Positions 7,116 through 16,117 of a stretch of DNA of 64,000 bases are shown in pieces. The notes under the pieces are model-generated. The model did not search any database and was not told the DNA's origin. It saw only the letters and a list, made by a program, of their open reading frames with translations. The translations under genes were made by a program, and so were the position numbers. The stretch's first letter is position 1, and each line of letters begins with the position of its first letter. Source of the stretch: Alistipes sp. (lineage in GTDB: Bacteria > Bacteroidota > Bacteroidia > Bacteroidales > Rikenellaceae); contig JAGAOZ010000007.1 in the NCBI GenBank assembly GCA_017623505.1, positions 1 to 64,000 of the forward strand. Direction: 5' to 3'.

Positions 7116-10100
7116 ATGAAAAAGATGCTTTTTTTGATGGTTGCAGCAGTGGCTATGCTCGCAGTATCTTGCTCTAAGGAGGATAGCGGCATTAGCTATG
7201 GCGACAACTTTGTGACATTCAAAGTCACTGCTCCTGAGCTCGCAACTCGTGCTATTGGTGATGGTACGACAGCTCAGACCCTTCACTATGCTGTTTACGA
7301 CGCACAGTGGAATCACATCGCTGCTTTGGACGGCACAACTTCTATCAACATCACTGCTGATGTGAAGATGGAGCTGATCGATGGTAAGGTTTACAACTTT
7401 ATCTTCTGGGCTCAGAACGCCGACGCTCCTTACACTTTCGACGCTGCCGGCAAGAAGATGACTGTAAACTACACAGACATCAAGGCTAACAACGAGAAAT
7501 TGGATGGTTTCTATGCTAAGGTTGAGAATATGAAGGTTCAGAGCGGTATCACTAAGACCGTAGAACTCTTCCGTCCTTTCGCTCAGTTGAACGTCGCTAC
7601 TTTGGATTGGGATACAATGGTTAAGTCAGGCGAGACATTCGACAAGACTGAGGTTAAGGTTAAGGCTTACAACACTTTGGACTTTGTTAGTGGCGCTGTA
7701 AGCGGCGAGGAGGTTCGTACTTTCAACTTCGAGACTATGCCAACTGAGACACTTGCTATCAATGGCAAGAACTACAAGTGGATGGCAATGAACTACCTGC
7801 TCGTAAACGAGAAGGAGTTGGTTAAGGTTACTTTCAACGCCAACAACACTGACGTTGCTGAGAAGGAGTGGGATAACGTTCCTGTTGAGCGCAACCACCG
7901 TACTCACATCTTGGGTAACTTGCTCACAAGCTCAGTTGATTTCGAGGTAATCATCCGTCCTGCTTTCGAGGAGGAGCCTGGTTACTTGTATGACATATGG
8001 GATGGCACTCAGAAGACTGTAACTCCAACAGCAGAGGGTGTATATGAGATTAAGACAGGTAGTGAGTTGGCTTGGTTTGCAAGCGAGATTACTGCTTCTC
8101 CAGCAACATTCAACAACAAGACCGTTAAGCTTATGGCTGACCTCGATATGAGCGAGCACGAGTGGACTCCTATACATACATTTGGCAAGGGCTCAAGTAA
8201 TGTCGTATTCGATGGTAACGGTCATAAAATCGAGGGCCTAAACATCAATAAGGAAGACGGCTATGCAGGCTTTATTAGCCATAATAGCATTAATTGGACA
8301 TTTAAGAATCTTACATTTATAGATCCTCAAATTTCTGTCGGAGGAAACTTCGTAGGAACAGTGATTGGTTGGACATACGGTAAGATTGTCTTGGAAAATG
8401 TTGATGTTAAGGGTGGTTACCTTGAGAGTCGCGCTAACTTAGGTATTCGCATCGGTGGACTGTTGGGCTTCTGTGCAACCCACGAGGGTACAAATCTTTC
8501 ATTTACTGATTGTGATGTGGATGGTATTACAATTCGCGGTTACCACAATTTGGGAGGTTTGGCAGGTTCTGTATTTGCATTTAAGTCAAACGGAATGTCA
8601 ACAATGGATAACTGTACCTCTACAAACAACAAGTTCATCTTGACTAATGCTAAGCAGACAACAGCTACCGAGAGTGCATGGTGGCCATTTGACTGCGATG
8701 CTTATGCAGAGGGTGCCTCTATCAAGACAAACTGTACTCACTCAGGCAACACTGCTGAGTACATAGGTCGTTCTGTTGCTACTGTTGAGGAGCTCGTAAA
8801 CGCAGTCAAGGGTGCTGCTAAGGGCGAGATTTTCAATATCGCAGAGGGTACATATCCTGTTGTTTTGGATGTTGTAGGTCAGAAGGATATTACTTTGAAG
8901 GCTAACGGCGAGGTAATTCTCGCAGGTCTTGACCATCAGACAAATGGTGTTCCTTCAACAGTAAAGGTTGAGGGTATCACTTTCGACAACTCTATCGTTA
9001 CAACACGTGCTGAGGGTGGCTGGTTTACAGGTACAGCTCAGAATATTGCTCCTTGCGTAGGTGCTTGGGGAGGTCACTTCACTTTCGATGACTGTAAGTT
9101 TATCGTTGCCGGCACATCTGGTCGCGAGACTGGTATTATGACTTGGTGGACTACTGATTTGGTTACATTCAAGTTCAACAAGTGCGTATTCGAGGGTAAG
9201 GAGAACCACGCAAGCGCACGTGCAATGCAGATTTACGGTAAGGTTGATATGGAGGTTAATAACTGTACTTTCACAACAGCTAAGGACTACTCTTTGAAGT
9301 ATGTAGCCGGTGAGGGTAACTTTGCTGTATTCAACGGTAACAAGGTTGAGAACTCTGAGAACTTCGTAGAGTTGGGTTCTTCTGCATATCCTGGCGACAA
9401 GTACACTGTTAAGATTAACAACACTACTCTTGGCACAGGTGTAAATCACTACGTAGTAGCTAACCCTGAGAATCAGACTATCTACATTGACAACAAATTG
9501 GATAAGTTGGTATCTGAGGTTGTTGAGGATGTAGCATCAGCAGAGGAGCTCACAGAGGCTATTAAGAATGTAGATGCAAGCCAAACAACCGTAATCAACA
9601 TTGCTACTGGCGAGTACACTATGCCAAGCGGTTTGAATAAGAATGTAACTCTCAACTGTGCTGAGGGCACTGTATTTACAGGTCAATCTAACTTGAACAT
9701 CAGCGGTGCAACAGTTATTGGTGCAACATTCTCTAACCCAACTGGTAGTGCGACTCGCAATACTATCAATGGTACTTTCAAGGGCTGTACCTTCGACGGT
9801 AGCAACGCATCGCGTTACAACTACGCTGGCGAGACAGTAGTATTCGAGGATTGTGTATTTAGCGGTGATGTTTACGGTATCCACTTCGACGGTGGTGAAA
9901 ATGATGTAATCTTCCGCAACTGTACTATCTCTGGTTTCAATGCTTTGGGTAGTGTTCTTACATTGGTTACTTTCGAGGGTTGTACTTTTATAGGTAACGG
10001 CAGAAGCGGTTACAACGGTGCAAACCTTTGGGGTAGCGCAAAGCTCGTTAATTGCGAGTTTACATTCGACGGCACTACTGCAAACGAGTGGATTGACTGC

Positions 10101-10244
10101 ATCGGCGCAGACAAGACTTACGAGTTTGAGAACTGTACAGTTAATGGTGTAGCTTACACAGCAGAGAACTACAAGGAGTTTGACGAGATTTTCTCTCGCA
10201 ACGATGTTGCTATTAAGATTAACGGCGTTGAGTGCGCTTGGTAA
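7116..10244 (+). CDS. Surface lipoprotein: DUF6562-like N-terminal domain plus right-handed beta-helix
   Basis: 1042 residues. The signal peptide ends in a lipobox, AVSC (Cys19), followed by SKEDS, an acidic stretch like the Bacteroidota lipoprotein export signal, so surface exposure is likely. Residues of about 25-280 form a domain with landmarks FWAQNADAPYTFD, RPFAQLNVAT and NYLLVNEKEL, shared with the lipoproteins at 10435 and 55448; I place it in the DUF6562/fimbrillin-like group. From about 310, GLUG-like strands (WTPIHTFGKG, DGNGHKIEGLN) lead into a long parallel beta-helix with recurrent NCTF/DCVF-type turns. Probably an adhesin or glycan-binding protein; ligand unknown. It is followed by its own terminator. 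Confidence 0.82.
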   Translation: MKKMLFLMVAAVAMLAVSCSKEDSGISYGDNFVTFKVTAPELATRAIGDGTTAQTLHYAVYDAQWNHIAALDGTTSINITADVKMELIDGKVYNFIFWAQNADAPYTFDAAGKKMTVNYTDIKANNEKLDGFYAKVENMKVQSGITKTVELFRPFAQLNVATLDWDTMVKSGETFDKTEVKVKAYNTLDFVSGAVSGEEVRTFNFETMPTETLAINGKNYKWMAMNYLLVNEKELVKVTFNANNTDVAEKEWDNVPVERNHRTHILGNLLTSSVDFEVIIRPAFEEEPGYLYDIWDGTQKTVTPTAEGVYEIKTGSELAWFASEITASPATFNNKTVKLMADLDMSEHEWTPIHTFGKGSSNVVFDGNGHKIEGLNINKEDGYAGFISHNSINWTFKNLTFIDPQISVGGNFVGTVIGWTYGKIVLENVDVKGGYLESRANLGIRIGGLLGFCATHEGTNLSFTDCDVDGITIRGYHNLGGLAGSVFAFKSNGMSTMDNCTSTNNKFILTNAKQTTATESAWWPFDCDAYAEGASIKTNCTHSGNTAEYIGRSVATVEELVNAVKGAAKGEIFNIAEGTYPVVLDVVGQKDITLKANGEVILAGLDHQTNGVPSTVKVEGITFDNSIVTTRAEGGWFTGTAQNIAPCVGAWGGHFTFDDCKFIVAGTSGRETGIMTWWTTDLVTFKFNKCVFEGKENHASARAMQIYGKVDMEVNNCTFTTAKDYSLKYVAGEGNFAVFNGNKVENSENFVELGSSAYPGDKYTVKINNTTLGTGVNHYVVANPENQTIYIDNKLDKLVSEVVEDVASAEELTEAIKNVDASQTTVINIATGEYTMPSGLNKNVTLNCAEGTVFTGQSNLNISGATVIGATFSNPTGSATRNTINGTFKGCTFDGSNASRYNYAGETVVFEDCVFSGDVYGIHFDGGENDVIFRNCTISGFNALGSVLTLVTFEGCTFIGNGRSGYNGANLWGSAKLVNCEFTFDGTTANEWIDCIGADKTYEFENCTVNGVAYTAENYKEFDEIFSRNDVAIKINGVECAW

Positions 10245-10267
10245 TCTTTGTATATAAACAAATATTT

Positions 10268-10301
10268 ACTGCATCCTTCTTTCGGGGAGGATGCAGTTTT
10301 A
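10268..10301 (+). terminator. Rho-independent terminator after the 7116 lipoprotein gene
   Basis: A 10-bp stem ACTGCATCCT (10268-10277) / AGGATGCAGT (10288-10297) is followed by a short T-run. Confidence 0.85.
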
Positions 10302-10335
10302 TTATATAATTACGACCAAATATCATCTGTTAAAA

Positions 10336-10367
10336 TTTGGATTTCAACAGCACATTATATAACTTTG
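10336..10367 (+). promoter_or_regulatory. Promoter of the 10435 lipoprotein gene
   Basis: TTTG at 10336-10339, a 20-base spacer, then TAACTTTG at 10360-10367. This leaves a 5' leader of about 60 bases before the chosen ATG at 10435 and argues that the two lipoprotein genes are transcribed separately. Confidence 0.7.
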
Positions 10368-10434
10368 CAATTGGGTGTATACGTATGTATTCACAGTTGA
10401 GAATTTTATCAAATTAGAACTGAAATATAACACT

Positions 10435-11328
10435 ATGAAAAAGTTCCTTTTAATGGCAGTTGTTGCAGTAGCGACACTCGCAACATCTTGTACAAAGGAT
10501 GAGTCCCTAATCAAGCCTACTCAGAAGCCTGCGGAGCAGACATCTGAGATTACATTTAACATCTCTACTTTGGAGTACTTCACCCGCGTCTACGGCTCAG
10601 GCATGCAGGCTACTGATCTGCATTGGGCTGTCTATGACCATAACACCAAAGAGATGCTTTTCTGCTCGGAGACTCCAACTACGATGAATGGATTGACTGC
10701 TCAGGTGTCAATTCCTTTTGTAAACAACTTGTCATACGACGTATTATTCTGGGCTGAGAGTGCCGATGCACCATACGCTGTTGATTGGGAGCATGCAACA
10801 TTCACCTACGACACAACTGCGCCATTGAAAGCAAATCAGGAGTCATACGACGCCTTCTTCTGCTATCATCAAGTAGGATTGGTCACAGGTCCAATCAGCC
10901 ATGAGATTACACTTAAGCGACCTTTCGCTCAGGTAAATATCGCCACAGCGGACTACGCCACAGCTGGTGTTTCGATTACGCAGACAAAGGTCGTTGTTGA
11001 GGATGTTTATACTACCTTCGACCTTAGAGCAAACAACGTCACAGGCACACCGCAGACGCTTACATTCGACTACTCGGCAATGCCAGACGGAGAGGTTAGT
11101 GTAAACTCTGCGCAGTACGACATATTGGCTTTCAACTACCTATTGGTAACCGGAGAGCAGTCGCTGGTAGACATCACATTTGGATATAAGGATAGTAGCA
11201 ATAACGAGAAGACCATCTCGTATCACGACATCCCTGTCCAGCAGAACTACAAGACAAATATTGTAGGCAACCTGCTTAGTGGTGGCACAAGTTCAGTATC
11301 AGCAAAAGCAATAGTGACTATGCAATAG
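10435..11328 (+). CDS. Short surface lipoprotein with a single DUF6562-like domain
   Basis: 297 residues from the ATG at 10435. The frame is open 20 codons further upstream, but those residues precede a perfect signal peptide (MKKFLLMAVVAVATLATSC) and lie in the leader. Lipobox ATSC is followed by TKDES, a probable surface-export signal. The whole mature protein is the domain found at the N-terminus of the 7116 and 55448 proteins, with landmarks FWAESADAPY, RPFAQVNIAT, FNYLLV and VPVQQNYKTNIVGNLL, and it stops where the beta-helix begins in those. It may be a stand-alone pilin-like or accessory partner of the larger neighbour. A hairpin follows at 11372-11400. Confidence 0.8.
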   Translation: MKKFLLMAVVAVATLATSCTKDESLIKPTQKPAEQTSEITFNISTLEYFTRVYGSGMQATDLHWAVYDHNTKEMLFCSETPTTMNGLTAQVSIPFVNNLSYDVLFWAESADAPYAVDWEHATFTYDTTAPLKANQESYDAFFCYHQVGLVTGPISHEITLKRPFAQVNIATADYATAGVSITQTKVVVEDVYTTFDLRANNVTGTPQTLTFDYSAMPDGEVSVNSAQYDILAFNYLLVTGEQSLVDITFGYKDSSNNEKTISYHDIPVQQNYKTNIVGNLLSGGTSSVSAKAIVTMQ

Positions 11329-11371
11329 GTTGCAGGTCACAAATAGGTATTTGGCGTAATACGATTCATAG

Positions 11372-11405
11372 ATAGCCAAGGGCAACAAGCTCTTGGCTAT
11401 ATTAT
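11372..11405 (+). terminator. Probable terminator after the 10435 lipoprotein gene
   Basis: A 9-bp stem ATAGCCAAG (11372-11380) / CTTGGCTAT (11392-11400) is followed by ATTATTATAT; the T-tract is poor, so termination may be partial. Confidence 0.55.
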
Positions 11406-11494
11406 TATATATAGGTATAGAGAAGCTACAACAAGAGAGCCGAGCGTGGCATAATATATGCTTTTTCCGTGGATAAATCTTAAACACAAAATCT

Positions 11495-12565
11495 ATGAAT
11501 CAAAAAAGTATTATGCTAAGCCTTTCCGCTCTACTCTATGGCAGTATATCAGCTCTGGCTTGTACCGGCATCTCACTTACGGCTGCCGATGGCTCTTACA
11601 TCCAAGCACGTACTGTCGAGGCCGCGGCGGGCGAGTTGGATAGCCGCTACGTAGTTATTCCGCGAGGCGAGAAATTCACCGCCTACACACCATTAGGTGA
11701 AAATGGTCTTAAGTTCGAGGCGCGCTATGGTGTTGTCGGTCTATCTGTTGTCAATGTTCATTTCATCACAGAAGGAATCAACGAAAAGGGCCTTTCGGCG
11801 GGATTGTTCTTCTTCCCGCACTACGGCGGATACGCAGAGTACGACCAGCGCTACGCCTCCACCACCATAGGTGATTTGCAAGTCGTTGAGTGGTTACTAT
11901 CGACTTGTGCTACCATCGAGGAGGCAAAACATGCGATACGCGAGGTTCGCGTCGTGGCTCTTGAGCAGTCGTCTGTGGTACATTGGCGCATCGGTGAGCC
12001 ATCAGGGCGACAAGTAGTTATGGAGATAGTTGGGGGCAGAGTAAATTTCTATGAGAATACGGTTGGGGTACTGACCAACTCACCAGGTTTTATGTGGCAC
12101 TTAACCAATCTTAATAACTACGTCAATCTCTTCCCGGGCAATGCTCCGCCGCAGACGCTTGGTATGCAGAAGCTTCAGCCCATGGGTGGTAACTCGGGAT
12201 TTCTCGGCTTGCCGGGAGATGCTACTCCTCCATCACGCTTTGTCAGAGCAGCATTTTATCGTGCCACAGCCCCACAGCTCGCAACGGGCGAGGCAACCGT
12301 GATGCAGTGCTTTCATCTGCTCAACAACTTCGATGTTCCTATCGGCATAGAACACCCCGCAGGCAAGGCTCCCGCTATTCCTAGCGCAACACAGTGGACC
12401 GTCGCCACTGACCTTACGGCGCGTAAAATTTACTACAAAACAATGTATAACAACACTATACGCTGCATTGACCTTATGACAATTGATTTCGATAGAGTGA
12501 AATATGGCTCATTCCCTTTGGACCAGCAGAAGGTGCAACCCGTGGAATATATAAAGATAGGTTAG
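11495..12565 (+). CDS. Choloylglycine hydrolase family protein (bile salt hydrolase / penicillin acylase-like), exported
   Basis: 356 residues. A signal peptide (1-22, ending ALA) is followed directly by Cys23-Thr-Gly. In this Ntn-hydrolase family the Cys exposed by signal removal is the nucleophile. Other family landmarks are QARTVE (Arg39, in the place of the BSH Arg18), GINEKGLSAGLF, and LTNSPGFMWHLTNLNNY, which carries the oxyanion Asn. The expected product is periplasmic and cleaves linear amides such as conjugated bile salts, penicillin V or N-acyl amides; the sequence alone does not fix which. A Glu (TVE) sits where classical Gram-positive BSHs have Asp, as in Gram-negative members. 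It runs convergently into the acyltransferase gene with a 4-base overlap. Confidence 0.88.
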   Translation: MNQKSIMLSLSALLYGSISALACTGISLTAADGSYIQARTVEAAAGELDSRYVVIPRGEKFTAYTPLGENGLKFEARYGVVGLSVVNVHFITEGINEKGLSAGLFFFPHYGGYAEYDQRYASTTIGDLQVVEWLLSTCATIEEAKHAIREVRVVALEQSSVVHWRIGEPSGRQVVMEIVGGRVNFYENTVGVLTNSPGFMWHLTNLNNYVNLFPGNAPPQTLGMQKLQPMGGNSGFLGLPGDATPPSRFVRAAFYRATAPQLATGEATVMQCFHLLNNFDVPIGIEHPAGKAPAIPSATQWTVATDLTARKIYYKTMYNNTIRCIDLMTIDFDRVKYGSFPLDQQKVQPVEYIKIG

Positions 12566-13350
12566 ACATTAGGCAACATATCCGCAAGGGCGTAACAGCT
12601 CTTGCGGATTTCTTGTGCTGCGAGGTAAGCAGAAGTATCTGAGGGCGCAACGAGCGGATTACCAAATACAATACGAAACTCTCTGCCTCGCTGCCGAAAC
12701 ATCTCATCTGCCAGCAGTAACATCTCTACGTTTGTAGCGATACCAAACCTTCGCCGCAAGGAGTGAATAGCATAAAAGCGTTGCGACAGAGCGCCCTCAA
12801 CGTATGTCGGAACTATTTTGCGAGAGAATCTCACAGCATCCCTTACAAAACGAGGACTCCACTCTCTATCCTCGACTTTGCCTTTTTGGCGTCGGGAACA
12901 AAGACCTGCCGGAAAAGTAATAACAGGTTTAGCAGAAGCAAGAGCAGAATCGTACAGCGTTCTATTTTCGTGACTTTGCTTGCCGAATTTATTTATAGGA
13001 ACAAACATCTCCCGCATCGGAGCTATATTCGTAAGCAGGTCATTTGCAATTATACAACACTCCCCTACTGCATCTGCCAACATCACGCCATCCAGTCCTC
13101 CAAGCGGGTGGTTCGAGGCAAAGATATACCTCTGATTCGGCACCGGACTAAATCCAAAGATACGATACCGAATCTGCATTTTTCGCAACGCATGAGCAAC
13201 AAACTCTCGCGGTGGCAATCCCTCTCCCGACAGAATAATCTCATTTATTTCCCGCTGATGAATAATTAGTCTTAACAAAGAGGCTATCGGCTGAGAAATC
13301 TTCTTACCACTCTTACTAAAAATGATTTCTTGTATATCAATAGCTGACAT
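12562..13350 (-). CDS. PlsC-like acyltransferase, possible glycine-lipid O-acyltransferase (GlsA-like)
   Basis: 262 residues, no signal peptide. The acyltransferase active-site block reads SNHPLGGLDG (79-88). The spacing between the His and Asp is five residues (HX5D) instead of the usual four. FPAGLCSRR around 145 corresponds to the FPEGTRS substrate block. This NHPLGGLDG variant is, as far as I recall, typical of the O-acyltransferases that complete ornithine or glycine lipids (OlsA/OlsF/GlsA group) rather than of PlsC itself. The partner N-acyltransferase (GlsB) is not in the window. Acyltransferase family confidence is high; the glycine-lipid role is an inference. Confidence 0.78.
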   Translation of the reverse strand: MSAIDIQEIIFSKSGKKISQPIASLLRLIIHQREINEIILSGEGLPPREFVAHALRKMQIRYRIFGFSPVPNQRYIFASNHPLGGLDGVMLADAVGECCIIANDLLTNIAPMREMFVPINKFGKQSHENRTLYDSALASAKPVITFPAGLCSRRQKGKVEDREWSPRFVRDAVRFSRKIVPTYVEGALSQRFYAIHSLRRRFGIATNVEMLLLADEMFRQRGREFRIVFGNPLVAPSDTSAYLAAQEIRKSCYALADMLPNV

Positions 13351-13467
13351 CTTTCAAACATTAAATTTTAATCATATTGCAAAAAAGTTGCCACCGACTG
13401 ATGAATATATCAAAAAAATTTACTAAAATTACGACGTTATATAGCAAACTATTAAATAGATAAGTAT

Positions 13468-14451
13468 ATGAAACGTGTAATTTTTACCCTTTTATTGGCT
13501 TTGCCAATATTTGTATCATGCTGTAACCAACCAGCAAAGAAAGCTGAGACTACTGCTGACCAGCCTAAAGTTTATATGACAACCGACATCTCTCCTGAGG
13601 GCCTTGTAAAGGTCTTTGAAGCATTGGGCGTCGAGCCTCAGGGCGCTGTGGCAGTAAAGATTAGCACAGGCGAGCCTGGAGGTAAGAACTATCTTAAGCC
13701 TGAGCTTATTGGTCTTTTGGTTAAGAATGTAAACGGTACAATCGTAGAGTGCAACACAGCCTATCGCGGACCTCGTTACACTACCGAGGAGCACATGAAG
13801 GTTGCTGAGGACCATGGTTTTACAGCTATCGCTCCTGTTGATATTATGGATGGCGAGGGTGACTTCGAGTTGGAGGTGCAAGATACTACCCACATCAAGT
13901 ATAACTTGGTAGGTAACCACCTCAAGAATTACAACTTTATGATTAACCTTGCACACTTCAAGGGCCATGTTATGGGTGGCTTCGGTGGCGTGCTGAAGAA
14001 CCAATCAATCGGCATTGCCTCTTCACGTGGTAAGGCTTACATCCACTCTGTTGGTAACACTGACGACATCGATGAGATGTGGAAGTATATGGGTGACCAG
14101 GATGGTTTCTTGGAGTCTATGGCAGCTGCTGCACAATCTATCCACACCTTCTTTGGCAATGGCGAGCGCATAGTTTACATCAACGTAATGAACAATATGT
14201 CAGTTGATTGCGATTGCAGCGCACATCCCGCAGACCCTGTATTGAAGGATATGGGTATCTTAGCTTCTACCGACCCTGTGGCTCTTGACCAGGCTTGTTT
14301 GGACTTGGTATTTGGCCACACCTCATCAGAGGGCGACGACAGTGAGCCACTCAAGCAGCGCATCAAGGAGCGTCACGCCACACATATCGTAGATTACGCC
14401 GAGCAGATTGGCTTGGGTAGCAAGACCTACGAGTTGATAAATATTGACTGA
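13468..14451 (+). CDS. DUF362 domain-containing secreted/lipid-anchored protein
   Basis: 327 residues. The signal peptide ends VSCC (Cys18 or Cys19), consistent with a lipoprotein, followed by a Lys/Thr-rich linker. The remainder is DUF362: an N-terminal KISTGEPGG strand-loop, a central HFKGHVMGGFGGVLKNQSIG, and the signature VDCDCSAHPADPVLKDMGILASTDP split around residues 249-273. DUF362 proteins are often linked to ferredoxin-like domains, but no CxxCxxC motif is present here. Biochemical role unknown. The next gene begins 21 bases downstream in the same reading frame, separated only by the TGA at 14449. Confidence 0.85.
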   Translation: MKRVIFTLLLALPIFVSCCNQPAKKAETTADQPKVYMTTDISPEGLVKVFEALGVEPQGAVAVKISTGEPGGKNYLKPELIGLLVKNVNGTIVECNTAYRGPRYTTEEHMKVAEDHGFTAIAPVDIMDGEGDFELEVQDTTHIKYNLVGNHLKNYNFMINLAHFKGHVMGGFGGVLKNQSIGIASSRGKAYIHSVGNTDDIDEMWKYMGDQDGFLESMAAAAQSIHTFFGNGERIVYINVMNNMSVDCDCSAHPADPVLKDMGILASTDPVALDQACLDLVFGHTSSEGDDSEPLKQRIKERHATHIVDYAEQIGLGSKTYELINID

Positions 14452-14472
14452 AAGCCAATTGAGGAATATGTA

Positions 14473-15000
14473 GTGTCGTTTCTGGAGCGTTATCCCGAAG
14501 CGACACTGCAAGACATCTACAAAGGCTCATTTCAAGACTATTTTGGACCTGCTCACGCCCTCTCCAACAGGGAGAGCGTAAGGCGTTATATCCTCTCCGA
14601 AATGGAGCAGGTAGCATCTGAGACTGAGCCTACGCTGGAGCCATGCGGTTGGCGTACCAACTACTACCGTGTCGATTTAGCATGGGTAAAGAGTGGCGCC
14701 ATTGATATTGATACGCTCGTCGATGCCTTTATGGCAAGTGCGAAGGATATAGACGTCACGCTACTGGAGAGTTGGCAACGAGAATGGAACGTAATTGAAG
14801 CTGTGGTACGAAGCGTAGCTCCCACCCTACCTAATCTTGATAACGACTCTGCAGCCATAGCAGAGATGTTAGACCGGGGAGAATACGTCGTACACCATAG
14901 CGATAGATTCAACGCCGCCTACCATCCGCATTACCGTATTATTTCGCAAAATTTTGCAACAAAAATATTTAATGAAGAATTAGCACTATCATATTTTTAA
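14473..15000 (+). CDS. Conserved hypothetical protein, GTG start
   Basis: 175 residues, soluble, no recognised domain. There is no in-frame ATG near the 5' end. GTG at 14473 is preceded at 8 bases by GAGG (14461-14464), a good ribosome-binding site, and was chosen as start. The N-terminus (FLERYPEATLQDIYKGSFQD) followed by FGPAHALSN resembles an uncharacterised Bacteroidota protein group. It lies between DUF362 and threonine aldolase genes with gaps of 21 and 3 bases, so the three are probably one operon. Function unknown. Confidence 0.75.
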   Translation: MSFLERYPEATLQDIYKGSFQDYFGPAHALSNRESVRRYILSEMEQVASETEPTLEPCGWRTNYYRVDLAWVKSGAIDIDTLVDAFMASAKDIDVTLLESWQREWNVIEAVVRSVAPTLPNLDNDSAAIAEMLDRGEYVVHHSDRFNAAYHPHYRIISQNFATKIFNEELALSYF

Positions 15001-15003
15001 ACC

Positions 15004-16029
15004 ATGCAACACTTCGATAACGACTACATGGAGGGTATGCACCCATTGATTTTGGAGCGTTTGGCCGCTACCAATATGCAGAAGAGCGTAGGTTATGGCT
15101 GCGATGAGATATGCGAATCAGCCCGTAATCGCATACGCGAGGCGTGCGATGCTCCCAATGCTGAGGTACACTTCTTAGTCGGAGGAACGCAGACCAATGC
15201 CACCGTCATACGCGCTATGCTACGACCATACGAGGGTGTTATTGCTGCCGATACGGGCCATATCGCGCTTCACGAAGCCGGAGCAATCGAAGCAAGTGGT
15301 CACAAAGTATTACCTATACCGCATTGCAACGGTAAAATCTCTGCCGATGCCGTAGATAACTATATAGCCGCTTTTCGCAATGACGAGGCTTGGGACCACA
15401 TGGTTTGGCCGGGAATGGTCTATATTTCGCACCCAACAGAGTATGGAACCATCTATACTCTTGCAGAGTTGGAGGCTCTATCGGCAGTGTGTCACAAATG
15501 GGAGATTCCACTTTTCGTAGATGGTGCTCGTTTAGGCTATGGTTTAGCGGCTGAGGGGGCAGATATTACTCTACGTGATTTAGCTCGTCTATGCGACGTA
15601 TTCTACATTGGTGGCACAAAGGTAGGAGCAATGTTTGGCGAAGCTGTCGTCATCCCTAAAGCGGGACTTATACCTCACTTCTTCACCACAATCAAGCAGA
15701 GCGGCGCACTATTGGCAAAAGGTCGTATGTTGGGTATTCAGTTCGACGTTCTTTTTACAGACGGCTTGTACTTACGCATCGCTCAAAATGCTATCGACCA
15801 AGCGATTCGCTTGCGAGAGGCTATGATTAAGAGGGGCTACGAAGTCTTTATTCCTACGCCAACCAATCAGCTATTCTTCGCACTGACGGCTGAAGAGCTT
15901 GAGCACTTGCGAGCGATTACAACCTTCAGCGAGTGGGAACATCTGCCCAATGGCAAAACCGTTATCCGACTCGCCACAAGCTGGGCCACACGAAGCGAGG
16001 ATATAGATTTTCTGATTGCGCAATTATAG
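15004..16029 (+). CDS. Low-specificity L-threonine aldolase (PLP-dependent)
   Basis: 341 residues, beta-eliminating lyase / threonine aldolase family. It cleaves L-threonine or allo-threonine to glycine and acetaldehyde. Family blocks include NDYMEGMHPLILERL at the N-terminus, FLVGGTQTNAT (PLP phosphate region), LFVDGARLGYGLA, and YIGGTKVGAMFG around 201-212, whose Lys forms the Schiff base. The start ATG lies 3 bases after the preceding stop, indicating translational coupling. Specificity among aldolase-like members is not certain. Confidence 0.88.
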   Translation: MQHFDNDYMEGMHPLILERLAATNMQKSVGYGCDEICESARNRIREACDAPNAEVHFLVGGTQTNATVIRAMLRPYEGVIAADTGHIALHEAGAIEASGHKVLPIPHCNGKISADAVDNYIAAFRNDEAWDHMVWPGMVYISHPTEYGTIYTLAELEALSAVCHKWEIPLFVDGARLGYGLAAEGADITLRDLARLCDVFYIGGTKVGAMFGEAVVIPKAGLIPHFFTTIKQSGALLAKGRMLGIQFDVLFTDGLYLRIAQNAIDQAIRLREAMIKRGYEVFIPTPTNQLFFALTAEELEHLRAITTFSEWEHLPNGKTVIRLATSWATRSEDIDFLIAQL

Positions 16030-16059
16030 AGCGAAACCACCAGCGAGGTTCATCACCAC

Positions 16060-16101
16060 AAAGCACGAGGGACTGTGTAGCAGCACAGTCCCTCTTTGCT
16101 T
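16060..16101. terminator. Bidirectional terminator between threonine aldolase and acyl-CoA ligase genes
   Basis: An 11-bp perfect stem GAGGGACTGTG (16067-16077) / CACAGTCCCTC (16083-16093) is flanked by AAAGCA and TTTGCTT, so it can serve both converging genes. Confidence 0.75.
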
Positions 16102-16117
16102 AGAGATAACTTAAACC

